Source: CAZAQK01 sp964535825
GTDB taxonomy: Bacteria > Pseudomonadota > Alphaproteobacteria > Rickettsiales > SXRF01
Assembly (NCBI GenBank): GCA_964535825.1
Contig: CAZHUC010000002.1
Coordinates: 248,001-312,000 of the forward strand
Direction of reading: 5' to 3'
DNA length: 64,000 nucleotides
The notes under the pieces were generated by a model that saw only the letters and a list, made by a program, of their open reading frames with translations, ran no database searches and was not told the origin of the DNA. This document shows, piece by piece, positions 26,592-35,216 of this stretch (the first letter of the stretch is position 1; every line of letters begins with the position of its first letter). The translations under genes and the position numbers were made by a program.

Positions 26592-27863
26592 TTAGTGTTG
26601 GTGCGCGTTTGTAGTGAGTACTGCCTTGCTGATACTTTCTGGCAGCGGCAGGGTCTTTTCATTTTTGCTGATCACATAGAGCGCAATGAAATAACCAAAG
26701 TAAATGGCGGTACAGATGCGACCGATGGTGATGTATATGCCTTCGGCAGGCTGTGAACCCAGATAGCCAAGCACCACCGCATTCGCAACGAATACCCAGA
26801 ACAATGGCTTGAAGTACGGGCGGAAATTACCGCTACGCACTTTGCACCTGTCGATCCATGGCAGGAAGAACAGGATCAGGATAGAGCCGAACATGGCAAG
26901 AACGCCCGCCAATTTGGATTCGATGAATACGATGCCTGTGAACGGGATACCGATGTCCGGTACAGCGCGCAGGATCGCATAGAACGGCAGGAAGTACCAT
27001 TCAGGCACGATGTGCGCTGGTGTCACCAGAGGATTCGCTTCGATATAGTTATCGGGATGCCCCAGCACATTCGGCTGGAAGAACACGAACCAGGCAAAGA
27101 TCATGAAGAAGATACCGAAAGTGAACGCATCCTTCACCGTGTAGTACGGATGGAAAGGAATGGTATCCTGCGGGGTCTTTACATCGATACCGATCGGATT
27201 ATTCGAGCCATGCATATGCAGTGCCCAGATGTGAAGCACCACCACTGCACAGATCACGAATGGCAGCAGGAAGTGCAGCGTGTAGAAGCGGTTGAGGGTT
27301 GGGTTGTCTACAGAAAAACCACCCCAGAGCCAATGCACAATGGATTCACCGATGCCTGGGAATGCAGAGAACAGGTTGGTGATAACGGTCGCACCCCAGA
27401 AGCTCATCTGACCCCATGGCAGTACATACCCCATGAATGCGGTCGCCATCATGAGCAGGAAGATCACGATACCAAGCCACCAAAGTAATTCACGCGGCGC
27501 TTTATATGACCCGTAATACAGACCGCGGCAGATATGGATGTAGACAACCACGAAGAACATGGATGCACCAACCGCATGCACATAACGCAGCAGCCAGCCA
27601 TAATTCACCGAGCGCATGATGTGTTCCACGCTGTCGAATGCAAGGCCGGTGTTAGCGGCATAATGCATGGACAGGAACAAACCGGTCAGGATCTGGATAA
27701 CGAGGCAGATACCGGCCATCGAGCCGAAGTTCCACCAGTAGTTCAAATTGCGCGGCGCAGGGTATTTGCTGCCCAGGCTGTTATCGAGGAATGAAAAGAT
27801 TGGCAGGCGATATTCGATCCAGCCAATGAGCCCGGGGGCTTGAGGTTTAGGTGCATGAGCCAT
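26592..27863 (-). CDS. petB: Cytochrome b of the bc1 complex
   Basis: This is the quinol-oxidising and quinone-reducing membrane subunit. The 423-residue protein has eight predicted spans, conserved haem-ligand helices (RYVHAVGASMFFVVVYIHI and LHFLLPFVICAVVVLHIWALH), and the Qo-site PEWY sequence (VPEWYFLPFYAILR) of ubiquinol-type complexes. The length and the single uninterrupted polypeptide are typical of alphaproteobacteria. It is 4 nt after petA and 10 nt before petC. Confidence 0.98.
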   Translation of the reverse strand: MAHAPKPQAPGLIGWIEYRLPIFSFLDNSLGSKYPAPRNLNYWWNFGSMAGICLVIQILTGLFLSMHYAANTGLAFDSVEHIMRSVNYGWLLRYVHAVGASMFFVVVYIHICRGLYYGSYKAPRELLWWLGIVIFLLMMATAFMGYVLPWGQMSFWGATVITNLFSAFPGIGESIVHWLWGGFSVDNPTLNRFYTLHFLLPFVICAVVVLHIWALHMHGSNNPIGIDVKTPQDTIPFHPYYTVKDAFTFGIFFMIFAWFVFFQPNVLGHPDNYIEANPLVTPAHIVPEWYFLPFYAILRAVPDIGIPFTGIVFIESKLAGVLAMFGSILILFFLPWIDRCKVRSGNFRPYFKPLFWVFVANAVVLGYLGSQPAEGIYITIGRICTAIYFGYFIALYVISKNEKTLPLPESISKAVLTTNAHQH

Positions 27864-27867
27864 GGAA

Positions 27868-28428
27868 TTATCCGATCTTGATACGAGTGTCGCTTAGGAA
27901 GGTGTATTGCGGTACGGCGAGGTTCTTCGGTGCAGGACCTTTGCGGATACGACCAGCGGTGTCATAGTGCGAACCGTGGCATGGGCAGAACCAGCCACCA
28001 CCACCCGGACCACCGAATTCACCAGCACCAGCAAGCGGGATACAGCCAAGATGCGTACATACGCCAACCATCACCAGCCATTGCTCTTTGCCTTTTTGCA
28101 CACGCGCATCATCTGCCTGCGGATCCGGAAGGTCAGAAAGGCTTACTTTGCGTGACTCCTCGATATCGGCCTCGGTGCGGTGACGGATGAACACCGGCAC
28201 GCCGCGCCACTTGACCTTGATGGTCTGGCCGGGCTGGATCGGTGAAAGATCCACTTCAATGGATGAAAGCGCCAGAACGTCGGCTGCAGGATTCATACTG
28301 TCAACGAACGGCCAGAGCACCGCGCCCGCGCCAACAGCGCCCAGTGCGCTTGCGCTCAACACCATGAAATCACGGCGGGTGGTGGGTGCAGATAATGTGG
28401 AATTAGAAGAGTAAGGTGATGAAGTCAT
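27868..28428 (-). CDS. petA: Rieske iron-sulfur subunit of the bc1 complex
   Basis: The ATG at 28428 gives 186 residues. An upstream in-frame TTG would add MLRFF but the ATG fits better. A Tat-type signal anchor, TRRDFMVLS with a hydrophobic segment to about residue 42, exports the folded 2Fe-2S domain. The cluster ligands are in CTHLGC (124-129) and CPCHGSH (148-154), with the GPAPKNL proline loop near residue 164. A stem-loop lies directly before the start codon (28436-28459). It leads petABC. Confidence 0.97.
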   Translation of the reverse strand: MTSSPYSSNSTLSAPTTRRDFMVLSASALGAVGAGAVLWPFVDSMNPAADVLALSSIEVDLSPIQPGQTIKVKWRGVPVFIRHRTEADIEESRKVSLSDLPDPQADDARVQKGKEQWLVMVGVCTHLGCIPLAGAGEFGGPGGGGWFCPCHGSHYDTAGRIRKGPAPKNLAVPQYTFLSDTRIKIG

Positions 28429-28435
28429 GAAAAAT

Positions 28436-28459
28436 CTCAACAAATTGGATGTTGTTGAG
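28436..28459 (-). promoter_or_regulatory. Stem-loop in the petA leader
   Basis: CTCAACAA at 28436-28443 and TTGTTGAG at 28452-28459 are perfect inverted copies with an 8-nt loop, ending 8 nt before the petA ATG. On the minus strand the closing arm contains the only GAG available as a ribosome-binding site, so folding could limit petA translation. Confidence 0.5.
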
Positions 28460-28533
28460 TTTCTATAACAAAACCTGAATAAGTTTCAACCTAAAGAATT
28501 GCGGGTGCAGAAAATAAATGCACAAAGGCTAAA

Positions 28534-28740
28534 CTATAAGACCGCTTTGATCAGTGCGATAGCCCATATAATGATGTGTGTGCCCATATCAAGGAACACA
28601 TCTACCCAGCTATTGGCAACATCTACACACGCATCAATGGTGTCAAGATTGAACAGGCAAACACCAAACCCCGAGGCAAAACTCAGGAAGGTCACACCGG
28701 TAAGCATATAGAATGCGTTGAAACGAGGGTCGAATGCCAT
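28534..28740 (-). CDS. Small membrane protein between petA and the next gene
   Basis: The 68-residue product begins MAFDPRFNAFYMLTGV and has two predicted membrane spans (about 10-30 and 46-66) linked by a short Asp-containing loop with two cysteines. No family is recognised. The ATG is 4 nt after the stop of the preceding gene, with GAAGG upstream, so it is likely real and cotranscribed with it. A role with the bc1 complex is possible from proximity but not shown. Confidence 0.55.
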   Translation of the reverse strand: MAFDPRFNAFYMLTGVTFLSFASGFGVCLFNLDTIDACVDVANSWVDVFLDMGTHIIIWAIALIKAVL

Positions 28741-28743
28741 GGG

Positions 28744-29097
28744 TTAGATGGACCTTCTCTGTGTTGTGTTTACGTCAAGCATCGCTGCCACTTTAACAAT
28801 ATCCACCAAAGGACAATACATGGGAAGAACTTCATCAGCAAACACAAAGTCCTCTTCTGTTTGCTGATACCATTTCTTTACAACAGCTTCACTATCTGGC
28901 CTCAGATGCGCCCGCGCTATAGCCAACCCAACATCCGTGTCAAGATTGAGTCCCAGATCGCTGGCATCTACATAGTGATCGCCTGCCTGTAAGCGCCTTT
29001 TTAATGCCTGCATGCCACCCAGCTTCAGAACGATCTGCCTTGCTAAGCACTTCGCCTCCTTCAGGGACTGGGGGTCATCCATTACTTTTCTTGGCAT
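28744..29097 (-). CDS. Uncharacterised small protein upstream of petA
   Basis: This encodes 117 residues, soluble, with a basic N-terminus (MPRKVMDDPQSLKEAKC) and an acidic C-terminal half containing YCPLVDIVKVAAML. No domain is recognised, and there is no signal peptide or span. It starts about 110 bp from the divergent trmL and precedes the 68-residue membrane gene by 4 nt, making a two-gene unit that reads toward petA. Confidence 0.6.
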   Translation of the reverse strand: MPRKVMDDPQSLKEAKCLARQIVLKLGGMQALKRRLQAGDHYVDASDLGLNLDTDVGLAIARAHLRPDSEAVVKKWYQQTEEDFVFADEVLPMYCPLVDIVKVAAMLDVNTTQRRSI

Positions 29098-29208
29098 TTT
29101 CCTGTACTACAATCGGGTTAGTCATGTAATTAATTGTGCCAAAAACCACACAGGATATAAACTCGTTTTTTGTGAAGTTTTGATGAAGAAGCAAGCTATT
29201 GATAAACA

Positions 29209-29667
29209 ATGATACTAGTACTTTTCCAACCTGACATCCCGCAAAACACCGGAAGCATGATACGGCTCGCGGCATGTACGGGTGTTGCGCTACATATCAT
29301 CGAACCGTGCGGCTTTCCGTTCGATGATAAAAAGGTGCGCCGTGCCAGCATGGACTATTATGATCATGCGAACATCACCCGTCACAATTCATGGGAGTCG
29401 TTCCTTGATTTCCGCAAAGATATGCCAAATTCGCGCTTGCTATTACTGAGCGCTCATGCGAGCACTGCCTACACGGAATATAGTTACCGGAAGGATGATA
29501 TGCTTTTACTCGGCCGCGAATCTGCTGGCGTGCCGGATGAAGTGAAGAAAAAAGCCGATGCAGGACTAACCATTCCTATGCAAGGCGGCGCTCGTTCACT
29601 TAATGTAGCACTCGCTGCCAGCATGGTACTGGGTGAAGCACTCAGGCAAACGCGAAAGATCGGATGA
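29209..29667 (+). CDS. trmL: tRNA (cytidine/uridine-34-2'-O)-methyltransferase
   Basis: TrmL methylates the ribose of the wobble base in certain leucine tRNAs. The 152-residue length fits a minimal SPOUT enzyme. Conserved elements are QPDIPQNTGSMIRLAACTG at the N-terminus, FGRESAGVP-type (LLGRESAGVPDEV, about 101-113) and the knot-forming SLNVALAASMVLGEALRQ near the end. Its position between petA and hemF is common in alphaproteobacteria. Confidence 0.93.
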   Translation: MILVLFQPDIPQNTGSMIRLAACTGVALHIIEPCGFPFDDKKVRRASMDYYDHANITRHNSWESFLDFRKDMPNSRLLLLSAHASTAYTEYSYRKDDMLLLGRESAGVPDEVKKKADAGLTIPMQGGARSLNVALAASMVLGEALRQTRKIG

Positions 29668-29673
29668 TATTTT

Positions 29674-30639
29674 ATGTCAGTAGCCCCTGTGAAGAATGAA
29701 CAAGCAGCACAATCTCTTTCTGAACAAAAACAGATCGCGTCCGCATGGTTTCGTGAATTGCGTGACCAGATCTGTGCGGAGTTCGAAAAGATCGAAGTTG
29801 AATTAGGCGGCGATGCACCTGCAGGTAAATTCACGCGTAATGTTTGGGAGCGTGATGGTGGTGGCGGTGGCGAGATGTCACTCATGAAAGGCCGAGTATT
29901 CGAAAAGGTCGGTGTGAATATTTCCACCGTGCACGGCGAATTCTCTGAAGTGATGCGCAAAGAAATTCCCGGCGCAGATACTGATCCGCGTTTCTGGGCA
30001 TCCGGTATCTCGCTGGTGGCGCATATGTGCTCACCACTTGTACCGGCAGTGCATATGAACACGCGCATGATCGTGGTGGGTGGTGACAATGGAATGACTG
30101 CGAGCGCAGCAGCACGAGCCAGCCATGAGCCACGCCCCATGGAATTTTCAGGAGAAAATTCCGGGGGCATCTGTAAAAGTTGGTTCGGGGGCGGTGCAGA
30201 CCTCACCCCCATGTATCCGGTAGAAAAAGATACGCAGGATTTTCATAACGCCTTCAAAAACACCTGTGATGCATTCGATCCGGACTATTACCCAAAATTC
30301 AAAAAATGGTGTGATGAGTATTTTTTCCTGAAACACCGGAATGAGCCGCGCGGCGTGGGCGGTATCTTCTATGATTATGTCAATACCGGCAACTGGAATA
30401 CCGATCTTGCTTTCACACAGGACGTTGGAAAAACCTTCAAGGCGATTTATCCGCAGCTGGTTCGCCGTCATATGTTTGAACGCTGGACAGCAGAACAGCG
30501 CGAGTGGCAGCTAAAGAAGCGCGGACGTTATGTAGAGTTCAATCTGCTTTATGATCGCGGCACGCGTTTTGGCATCATGACCGGCGGCAACACAGAAGCT
30601 ATCCTGATGTCGCTGCCGCCTGAGGTGCGCTGGCCTTAA
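29674..30639 (+). CDS. hemF: Oxygen-dependent coproporphyrinogen III oxidase
   Basis: HemF uses O2 to convert coproporphyrinogen III to protoporphyrinogen IX in haem synthesis. The 321-residue protein has the family signatures VWERDGGGGGEMSLMKGRVFEKVGVN (about residues 52-77, given here by position), WFGGGADLTPMYP and RGVGGIFYDYV, plus the NLLYDRGTRFG segment near the C-terminus. It starts 6 nt after trmL. Its 3' end overlaps the convergent ampG stop by 41 nt, placing the last 13 codons within that gene. An aerobic lifestyle is implied. Confidence 0.96.
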   Translation: MSVAPVKNEQAAQSLSEQKQIASAWFRELRDQICAEFEKIEVELGGDAPAGKFTRNVWERDGGGGGEMSLMKGRVFEKVGVNISTVHGEFSEVMRKEIPGADTDPRFWASGISLVAHMCSPLVPAVHMNTRMIVVGGDNGMTASAAARASHEPRPMEFSGENSGGICKSWFGGGADLTPMYPVEKDTQDFHNAFKNTCDAFDPDYYPKFKKWCDEYFFLKHRNEPRGVGGIFYDYVNTGNWNTDLAFTQDVGKTFKAIYPQLVRRHMFERWTAEQREWQLKKRGRYVEFNLLYDRGTRFGIMTGGNTEAILMSLPPEVRWP

Positions 30640-31927
30640 CGAACAATTCCTTATCGCGCGACAACCACCACAATAGCATAAGCCCCGGAATTGCCAGGAA
30701 TGTGGAACAGATAAAGAAGGCTTCCCACCCGATATGCTCAGCCACAGAACCCGCTGGCGTTGAAAGCCATGTACGGCCGAAAGCGGCAAGCGAAGAAAGC
30801 AATGCATACTGCGTGGCAGTGAAGCGCAGATTACACAGGCTGCTCATAAACGCAACGAACACTGCCGTACCCATACCACCCGCTGCATTCTCCAGCGTGA
30901 TACACAGTGCCAGCATGTTGATATCTGCACCTGCTTTAGCAAGCAGCACGAACACCAGATTGGTAAGCGCCTGAAAGAGTCCGCATATCCACAAACTTCT
31001 AAGCATCCCGATGCGATACACCATCGCACCACCAACGAACCCGCCAGCAATGGTCGCGATCAGGCCATAGAGCTTTACGATCTTGGCGATCTCTTCCTTG
31101 GAAAATCCGAGCTCAATATAAAATGGGCTGGTCATCACGCCCATGAACGCATCGGCAAATTTATAAAGCACGATAAAGAGTAGAATGGTCAGCCAGCCGC
31201 GGCGTTTCATAAAATCTGCGAATGGTGCAATGACTGCATCCCTCACCCAATCTTTGAAACTGCGATCTTCAAGTTTTGGCGGTGCTCTGCGGGAAGCCGG
31301 TTCACCGGCAAGCAGCACGGTGATAATACCAACACCCATCAGCGCCGCCATTGACCAGTATGCAACCAGCCAACCGAAATATTGAGCAAGATAAAGTGCG
31401 CCCGCCGTTGAGACAATCATGCCGAACCGGTATCCCAGAACGATCACGGCCGCGCCTGCCCCCTGCTCTTCTTCTTTCAGTATCTCAACACGGTACGCAT
31501 CGATCACGATATCCTGACTGGCCGAGCAAATAGCCACAAAAAGAGCAAAACAGGCTACGATCCAAGGGTTTACCGCATCAGGACTCATCAGCCCCATCAG
31601 CACCAACCCCCCCGCAATAGCGATCTGTGTGGCAACGAGCCAACCTCTCCTATGCCCTAACCATCTGCTAAGTAATGGAAAGTTAAGGCTATCCATCAAC
31701 GGTGACCACAGGAATTTGAGCGTATAGGGTGTGCCGATGGCGGCAAAAATGCCAATGGTCGTTTTATCAATGCCCGATTCTGTCAGCCAGATGCCCAGGG
31801 TGGAAGCCGTTAACGCTAACGGTAAACCACTTGAAAAACCAAGAAAAAGAACCGCTAGCACCCTTGGCTTCAGATAAAGCAGGAATGGATTTTTTGTCAC
31901 AGATACCGCCGATGTATTAATTGTCAT
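30599..31927 (-). CDS. ampG: AmpG-type muropeptide MFS transporter
   Basis: AmpG imports anhydromuropeptides for peptidoglycan recycling. The 442-residue protein has twelve predicted spans. The N-terminal motif FLGFSSGLPLALTASTLG, TPYTLKFLWSPLMDS and the SQDIVIDAYRVE segment are AmpG hallmarks. The adjacent genes have no cell-wall role. Its 3' end lies inside hemF, as noted there. Confidence 0.9.
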   Translation of the reverse strand: MTINTSAVSVTKNPFLLYLKPRVLAVLFLGFSSGLPLALTASTLGIWLTESGIDKTTIGIFAAIGTPYTLKFLWSPLMDSLNFPLLSRWLGHRRGWLVATQIAIAGGLVLMGLMSPDAVNPWIVACFALFVAICSASQDIVIDAYRVEILKEEEQGAGAAVIVLGYRFGMIVSTAGALYLAQYFGWLVAYWSMAALMGVGIITVLLAGEPASRRAPPKLEDRSFKDWVRDAVIAPFADFMKRRGWLTILLFIVLYKFADAFMGVMTSPFYIELGFSKEEIAKIVKLYGLIATIAGGFVGGAMVYRIGMLRSLWICGLFQALTNLVFVLLAKAGADINMLALCITLENAAGGMGTAVFVAFMSSLCNLRFTATQYALLSSLAAFGRTWLSTPAGSVAEHIGWEAFFICSTFLAIPGLMLLWWLSRDKELFVKASAPQAAATSG

Positions 31928-32019
31928 TAATCTTTAACTTATCAAACCCACCTGCATTTGTTACATAATGCGAACATACACATTTTGTGGTAGCACAAAA
32001 CCGTAAATAGGCAGAGACC

Positions 32020-32661
32020 ATGTCGAACCAAAAAGTACTATTAGAAAATGCTATACAGCAGTTTCATTCAGAAATCACGCCCGGGCTTAATGCGCTGGCG
32101 GAGGCTTTTGATGAAGCCGGCGTTTCACACTACTCTTCTGGTTGTGGCGTCAAGAAAGTGACGTTCGATATTTTTCCTGCAAGTGGCTATGTGCGTGACC
32201 TCGTCAATATCGTAAGCCTGCAACGCAATCACAGAAGCAGGGCAGATACCGGCCTTCGCGATTCCACCAAATACGGTGACTTCAACCCGGCGATCCAATT
32301 CATGCAGTATATGCGCCGCTGGACAGGATTTGTAGAACAGATCATGCAAAGCGAAGGTGATTCATCACGCGGTATTGCGGCAGCACGCGCCAAACTGATA
32401 ATGTCAGAACTCATGGAAGAGCTGGCGCCAAAACCTGCAACAAAGAACAGCAAGCTTGGAGCAAAGATCGCATCACTCCCGAACTACGAAGATTTCTTCG
32501 TGCTGATGCATGCCATTGGCCTGTATCTGGAATCACATAAGATCGCAGAAACCGAACACCGAACCACCACACGCAAACAGACCCAGGAAAATAATTATGC
32601 GCGCGCCATGGCAGCGGCTATGGGTGATGCTAATGAGAACACGTCTAAGAAAGCTGCCTAG
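32020..32661 (+). CDS. Uncharacterised protein upstream of a glutamine-synthetase-like gene
   Basis: This encodes 213 residues, predicted helical and soluble, with no recognised family. Features are a central basic patch HRSRADTGLRDSTKYGDFNP (about 71-90), GIAAARAKLIMSELMEEL in the middle and a hydrophilic tail. It lies about 90 bp from the divergent ampG start and 39 bp before the glutamine-synthetase-like gene in the same direction, so the two are probably cotranscribed. Function unknown. Confidence 0.7.
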   Translation: MSNQKVLLENAIQQFHSEITPGLNALAEAFDEAGVSHYSSGCGVKKVTFDIFPASGYVRDLVNIVSLQRNHRSRADTGLRDSTKYGDFNPAIQFMQYMRRWTGFVEQIMQSEGDSSRGIAAARAKLIMSELMEELAPKPATKNSKLGAKIASLPNYEDFFVLMHAIGLYLESHKIAETEHRTTTRKQTQENNYARAMAAAMGDANENTSKKAA

Positions 32662-32700
32662 AATTACTTAGGCAGATCATTCTGATAGGTAATACTTCCT

Positions 32701-34137
32701 ATGAAGCCATCTCGTATATTTACCGACGATAAAGTTAAAAGGATATTCCGAAATACATCGGAATTTAAAGATGTAGAGCTTGATTCTGCCACTGTTTCCT
32801 ACATTACCAAGCGTCTCAATACGATCGCTAAACTTGAAGCCAGGCTGAATAAAACATTAATGGAACAGGGCATCATCGATGAGCCTGTTCAGATCAAGAT
32901 CGGCGCAGAGATCGAATTTTATACAGTCGCTGGCAAAGATCATGCGGTAAAGCGTCTCAGGCAACTGGCAGAGACGCTTGAAACACAGCCTACAGAAGAG
33001 CAGGCTATTGCGGCACTGGGAAAAGATGACCACTACATGCCAGAGGCTTCTCAGGCAAAGAATCTGAATACGGCATTTAAAACAACCCTACGGAACGCCA
33101 AACATGTAGAGGTACATCTGGAGCCGGCCTATAAAATTGCTGTTGCTACGGAAAGAAACCAGCCAGAAAAAAAGAGCGACGCCACGACCCCCGAGGTCGT
33201 CACCATGTTCCAGAATGAGATCGTAAGCCCGCCAAGAAATATTTACGCGGTTGGACAATGGCTCAATGCCCTGACACAACGCGTAATAGATAAAGCACCT
33301 GAATACGGCCTGAAGCGCACACAATTCACCACCACACTGCATGACATGTCCCCATCAAGCATCCACTTTCATATTTCCGTCAAGGGGAAGAAGGATGGCA
33401 AGACATTCAACATCATGTCGCGCGATGACCTGCCGCAGGAAAAAGGAAGAAAGCGTGCCGACCCGCAGCAAGTAAGTCAGATCGGATTGCATATCGCGCA
33501 TGCTATGAATGACTATCTCCGGGATAACATATACATGTTCACGCCAACGGCAGATGCCTATGGCAGATTCGAAGAGGCCCGCGCCATGGGCCCTAAATTC
33601 ATCGGCTTCATAGAGCGGCGTAAATTCTTTGGCATGGGTTCTGCGATGTTCCGCGGGGAAGGACGACACACCTATCGTAAAGAAGCGGATTACGGCGTGC
33701 CAGACACCGGCCCTTTACGCATAGAGTTGCGTATCCCGGATGTGGGCTGCATTGGTCATCCTAATAAAAGAGCATACCAACAACAAATGGCCGCACCCTA
33801 CGACATCATGGAAGCATTGATATATATGTTGCAGCAAGGTGTAGAGCATTGGGGAAAAGAGCAGGAAAAATTACCGCGCTACCAACAAACACTTACCGAA
33901 GAAGAGTTATATAAAACACGCGACCCATTACCAAAGAACATTGAAGAAGCGCGTGAGCGATTCAGGGCAGCCCCATCTGATGGGCTTTATTCCAAAGCAA
34001 GAAAAGCGTTGTTACTGGAACGCGGCGCCCAGCTCCAGAGGATCAATGAAAAAGACTGGCATCCAAAATCAGGTGTCAGCGGTCAACACATCGACAGACT
34101 TTCCACGCTCGAAAACGATACAAAGAAGTACCGATAA
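32701..34137 (+). CDS. Divergent glutamine-synthetase-fold enzyme
   Basis: The 478-residue product is not an ordinary glutamine synthetase but has its catalytic elements. IGAEIEFYT gives Glu70 and Glu72. EVVTMFQNE gives Glu165 and Glu173, eight residues apart. SIHFHIS gives His222 and His224, with His222 exactly 49 residues after Glu173. RIELRIPD gives Arg340, Glu342 and Arg344. In Salmonella GlnA the matching residues are E129/E131, E212/E220, H269 and R355/E357/R359, with the same 8- and 49-residue spacings. TPTADAYGRF resembles the TPxxNSYKR loop. It probably ligates an amine to a carboxylate using ATP; substrate unknown. It follows the 213-residue gene and ends 2 nt from the convergent adenosine kinase. 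Confidence 0.75.
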   Translation: MKPSRIFTDDKVKRIFRNTSEFKDVELDSATVSYITKRLNTIAKLEARLNKTLMEQGIIDEPVQIKIGAEIEFYTVAGKDHAVKRLRQLAETLETQPTEEQAIAALGKDDHYMPEASQAKNLNTAFKTTLRNAKHVEVHLEPAYKIAVATERNQPEKKSDATTPEVVTMFQNEIVSPPRNIYAVGQWLNALTQRVIDKAPEYGLKRTQFTTTLHDMSPSSIHFHISVKGKKDGKTFNIMSRDDLPQEKGRKRADPQQVSQIGLHIAHAMNDYLRDNIYMFTPTADAYGRFEEARAMGPKFIGFIERRKFFGMGSAMFRGEGRHTYRKEADYGVPDTGPLRIELRIPDVGCIGHPNKRAYQQQMAAPYDIMEALIYMLQQGVEHWGKEQEKLPRYQQTLTEEELYKTRDPLPKNIEEARERFRAAPSDGLYSKARKALLLERGAQLQRINEKDWHPKSGVSGQHIDRLSTLENDTKKYR

Positions 34138-34139
34138 TT

Positions 34140-35120
34140 TTACGCGACCAGCCTTGCAAGTGGCATCTGGCTGCGTGCGCCAAGCTGCGTGATGATGTGT
34201 CCGGCACAACGATTGCCCAAAGCCGCAGATTGTTCCATGCTCCAGCCGCGCGTGTAGCCGTATAAAAATCCGCTGGCGAACAGATCGCCCGCACCGGTGG
34301 TATCCACCACATTAGGCACAGCATTCGTAGCCACTTCTGTGTCACCCTCTTTTGTAAGCACGATACAACCTTTTTCACTGCGCGTCACTGCTGCCACATC
34401 ACACATGCCACGCAGTTTTTTGATCGCTGTAGAAAAATCATCCGTCTCGAATAGCGCTTTGATCTCTGATTCATTCGCGAACAAAATATCAATGTCCTTC
34501 TTAACTAGATCCATGAATTCAGCGCGATGACGTTCAACGCAGAATGTGTCAGACAATGTGAAAGCTATTTTTCTTTTCGATTTCTGTGCAACACGAATGG
34601 CTTTACGGATAGCAGACTTTGCATTCTCAGTATCCCAGAGATATCCTTCGATATAAGTAACCGCTGACTGGGCAATGAGCAGTTCATCAATATCCGCCTC
34701 CGACACCAGCGAGCACGCACCGATAAATGTTGCCATGGTGCGCTGCGCATCCGGCGTCACAAGCACCAGGCAATTCGCGGTTGAAATATCACCTTTCGTT
34801 GGCGAGGTATCAAAATGCACCCCGACCGCACGCATATCATGAGTGAAGATCGCACCTAACTGATCACCCGCCACCTTGCCGATGAAGGCAGTCTTTGCGC
34901 CAAGCGATGCAAGCCCTGCCAGTGAATTGGCAACTGAACCACCAGAACATTCGGTGCTTTGCCCCATCTTGGCGTAGAGCGCCTGCGAGCGCACCTGATC
35001 CACCAGCATCATGCTGCCTTTTGCAAGTGTGTTGTTCGCAAGGAAATCCTCCTCACAAAAACTCAAAACGTCTACGATCGCATTACCGATACCAAGAACG
35101 TCGTATGTATTTAAAGACAC
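34140..35120 (-). CDS. PfkB-family kinase, probable adenosine kinase
   Basis: GTG 35120, preceded by AGGAG at 7 nt, gives 326 residues. The N-terminal YDVLGIGNAIVDVL, the ECSGGSVANSLAGLASLG substrate loop and the C-terminal catalytic motif VVDTTGAGDLFASGFLYG with the catalytic Asp are those of PfkB kinases. Overall it matches the adenosine-kinase subgroup common in alphaproteobacteria. The likely reaction is adenosine plus ATP to AMP plus ADP. Another ribokinase-type substrate is possible. Confidence 0.85.
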   Translation of the reverse strand: MSLNTYDVLGIGNAIVDVLSFCEEDFLANNTLAKGSMMLVDQVRSQALYAKMGQSTECSGGSVANSLAGLASLGAKTAFIGKVAGDQLGAIFTHDMRAVGVHFDTSPTKGDISTANCLVLVTPDAQRTMATFIGACSLVSEADIDELLIAQSAVTYIEGYLWDTENAKSAIRKAIRVAQKSKRKIAFTLSDTFCVERHRAEFMDLVKKDIDILFANESEIKALFETDDFSTAIKKLRGMCDVAAVTRSEKGCIVLTKEGDTEVATNAVPNVVDTTGAGDLFASGFLYGYTRGWSMEQSAALGNRCAGHIITQLGARSQMPLARLVA

Positions 35121-35216
35121 CTCAAAACTCCTGTTAATTAGGTGGTGGATATGTAAACTATTTTTTGCTAGCCTCAATTATCCATACTCATTCGTATCAG
35201 AAGTGTCATTGAGAAA

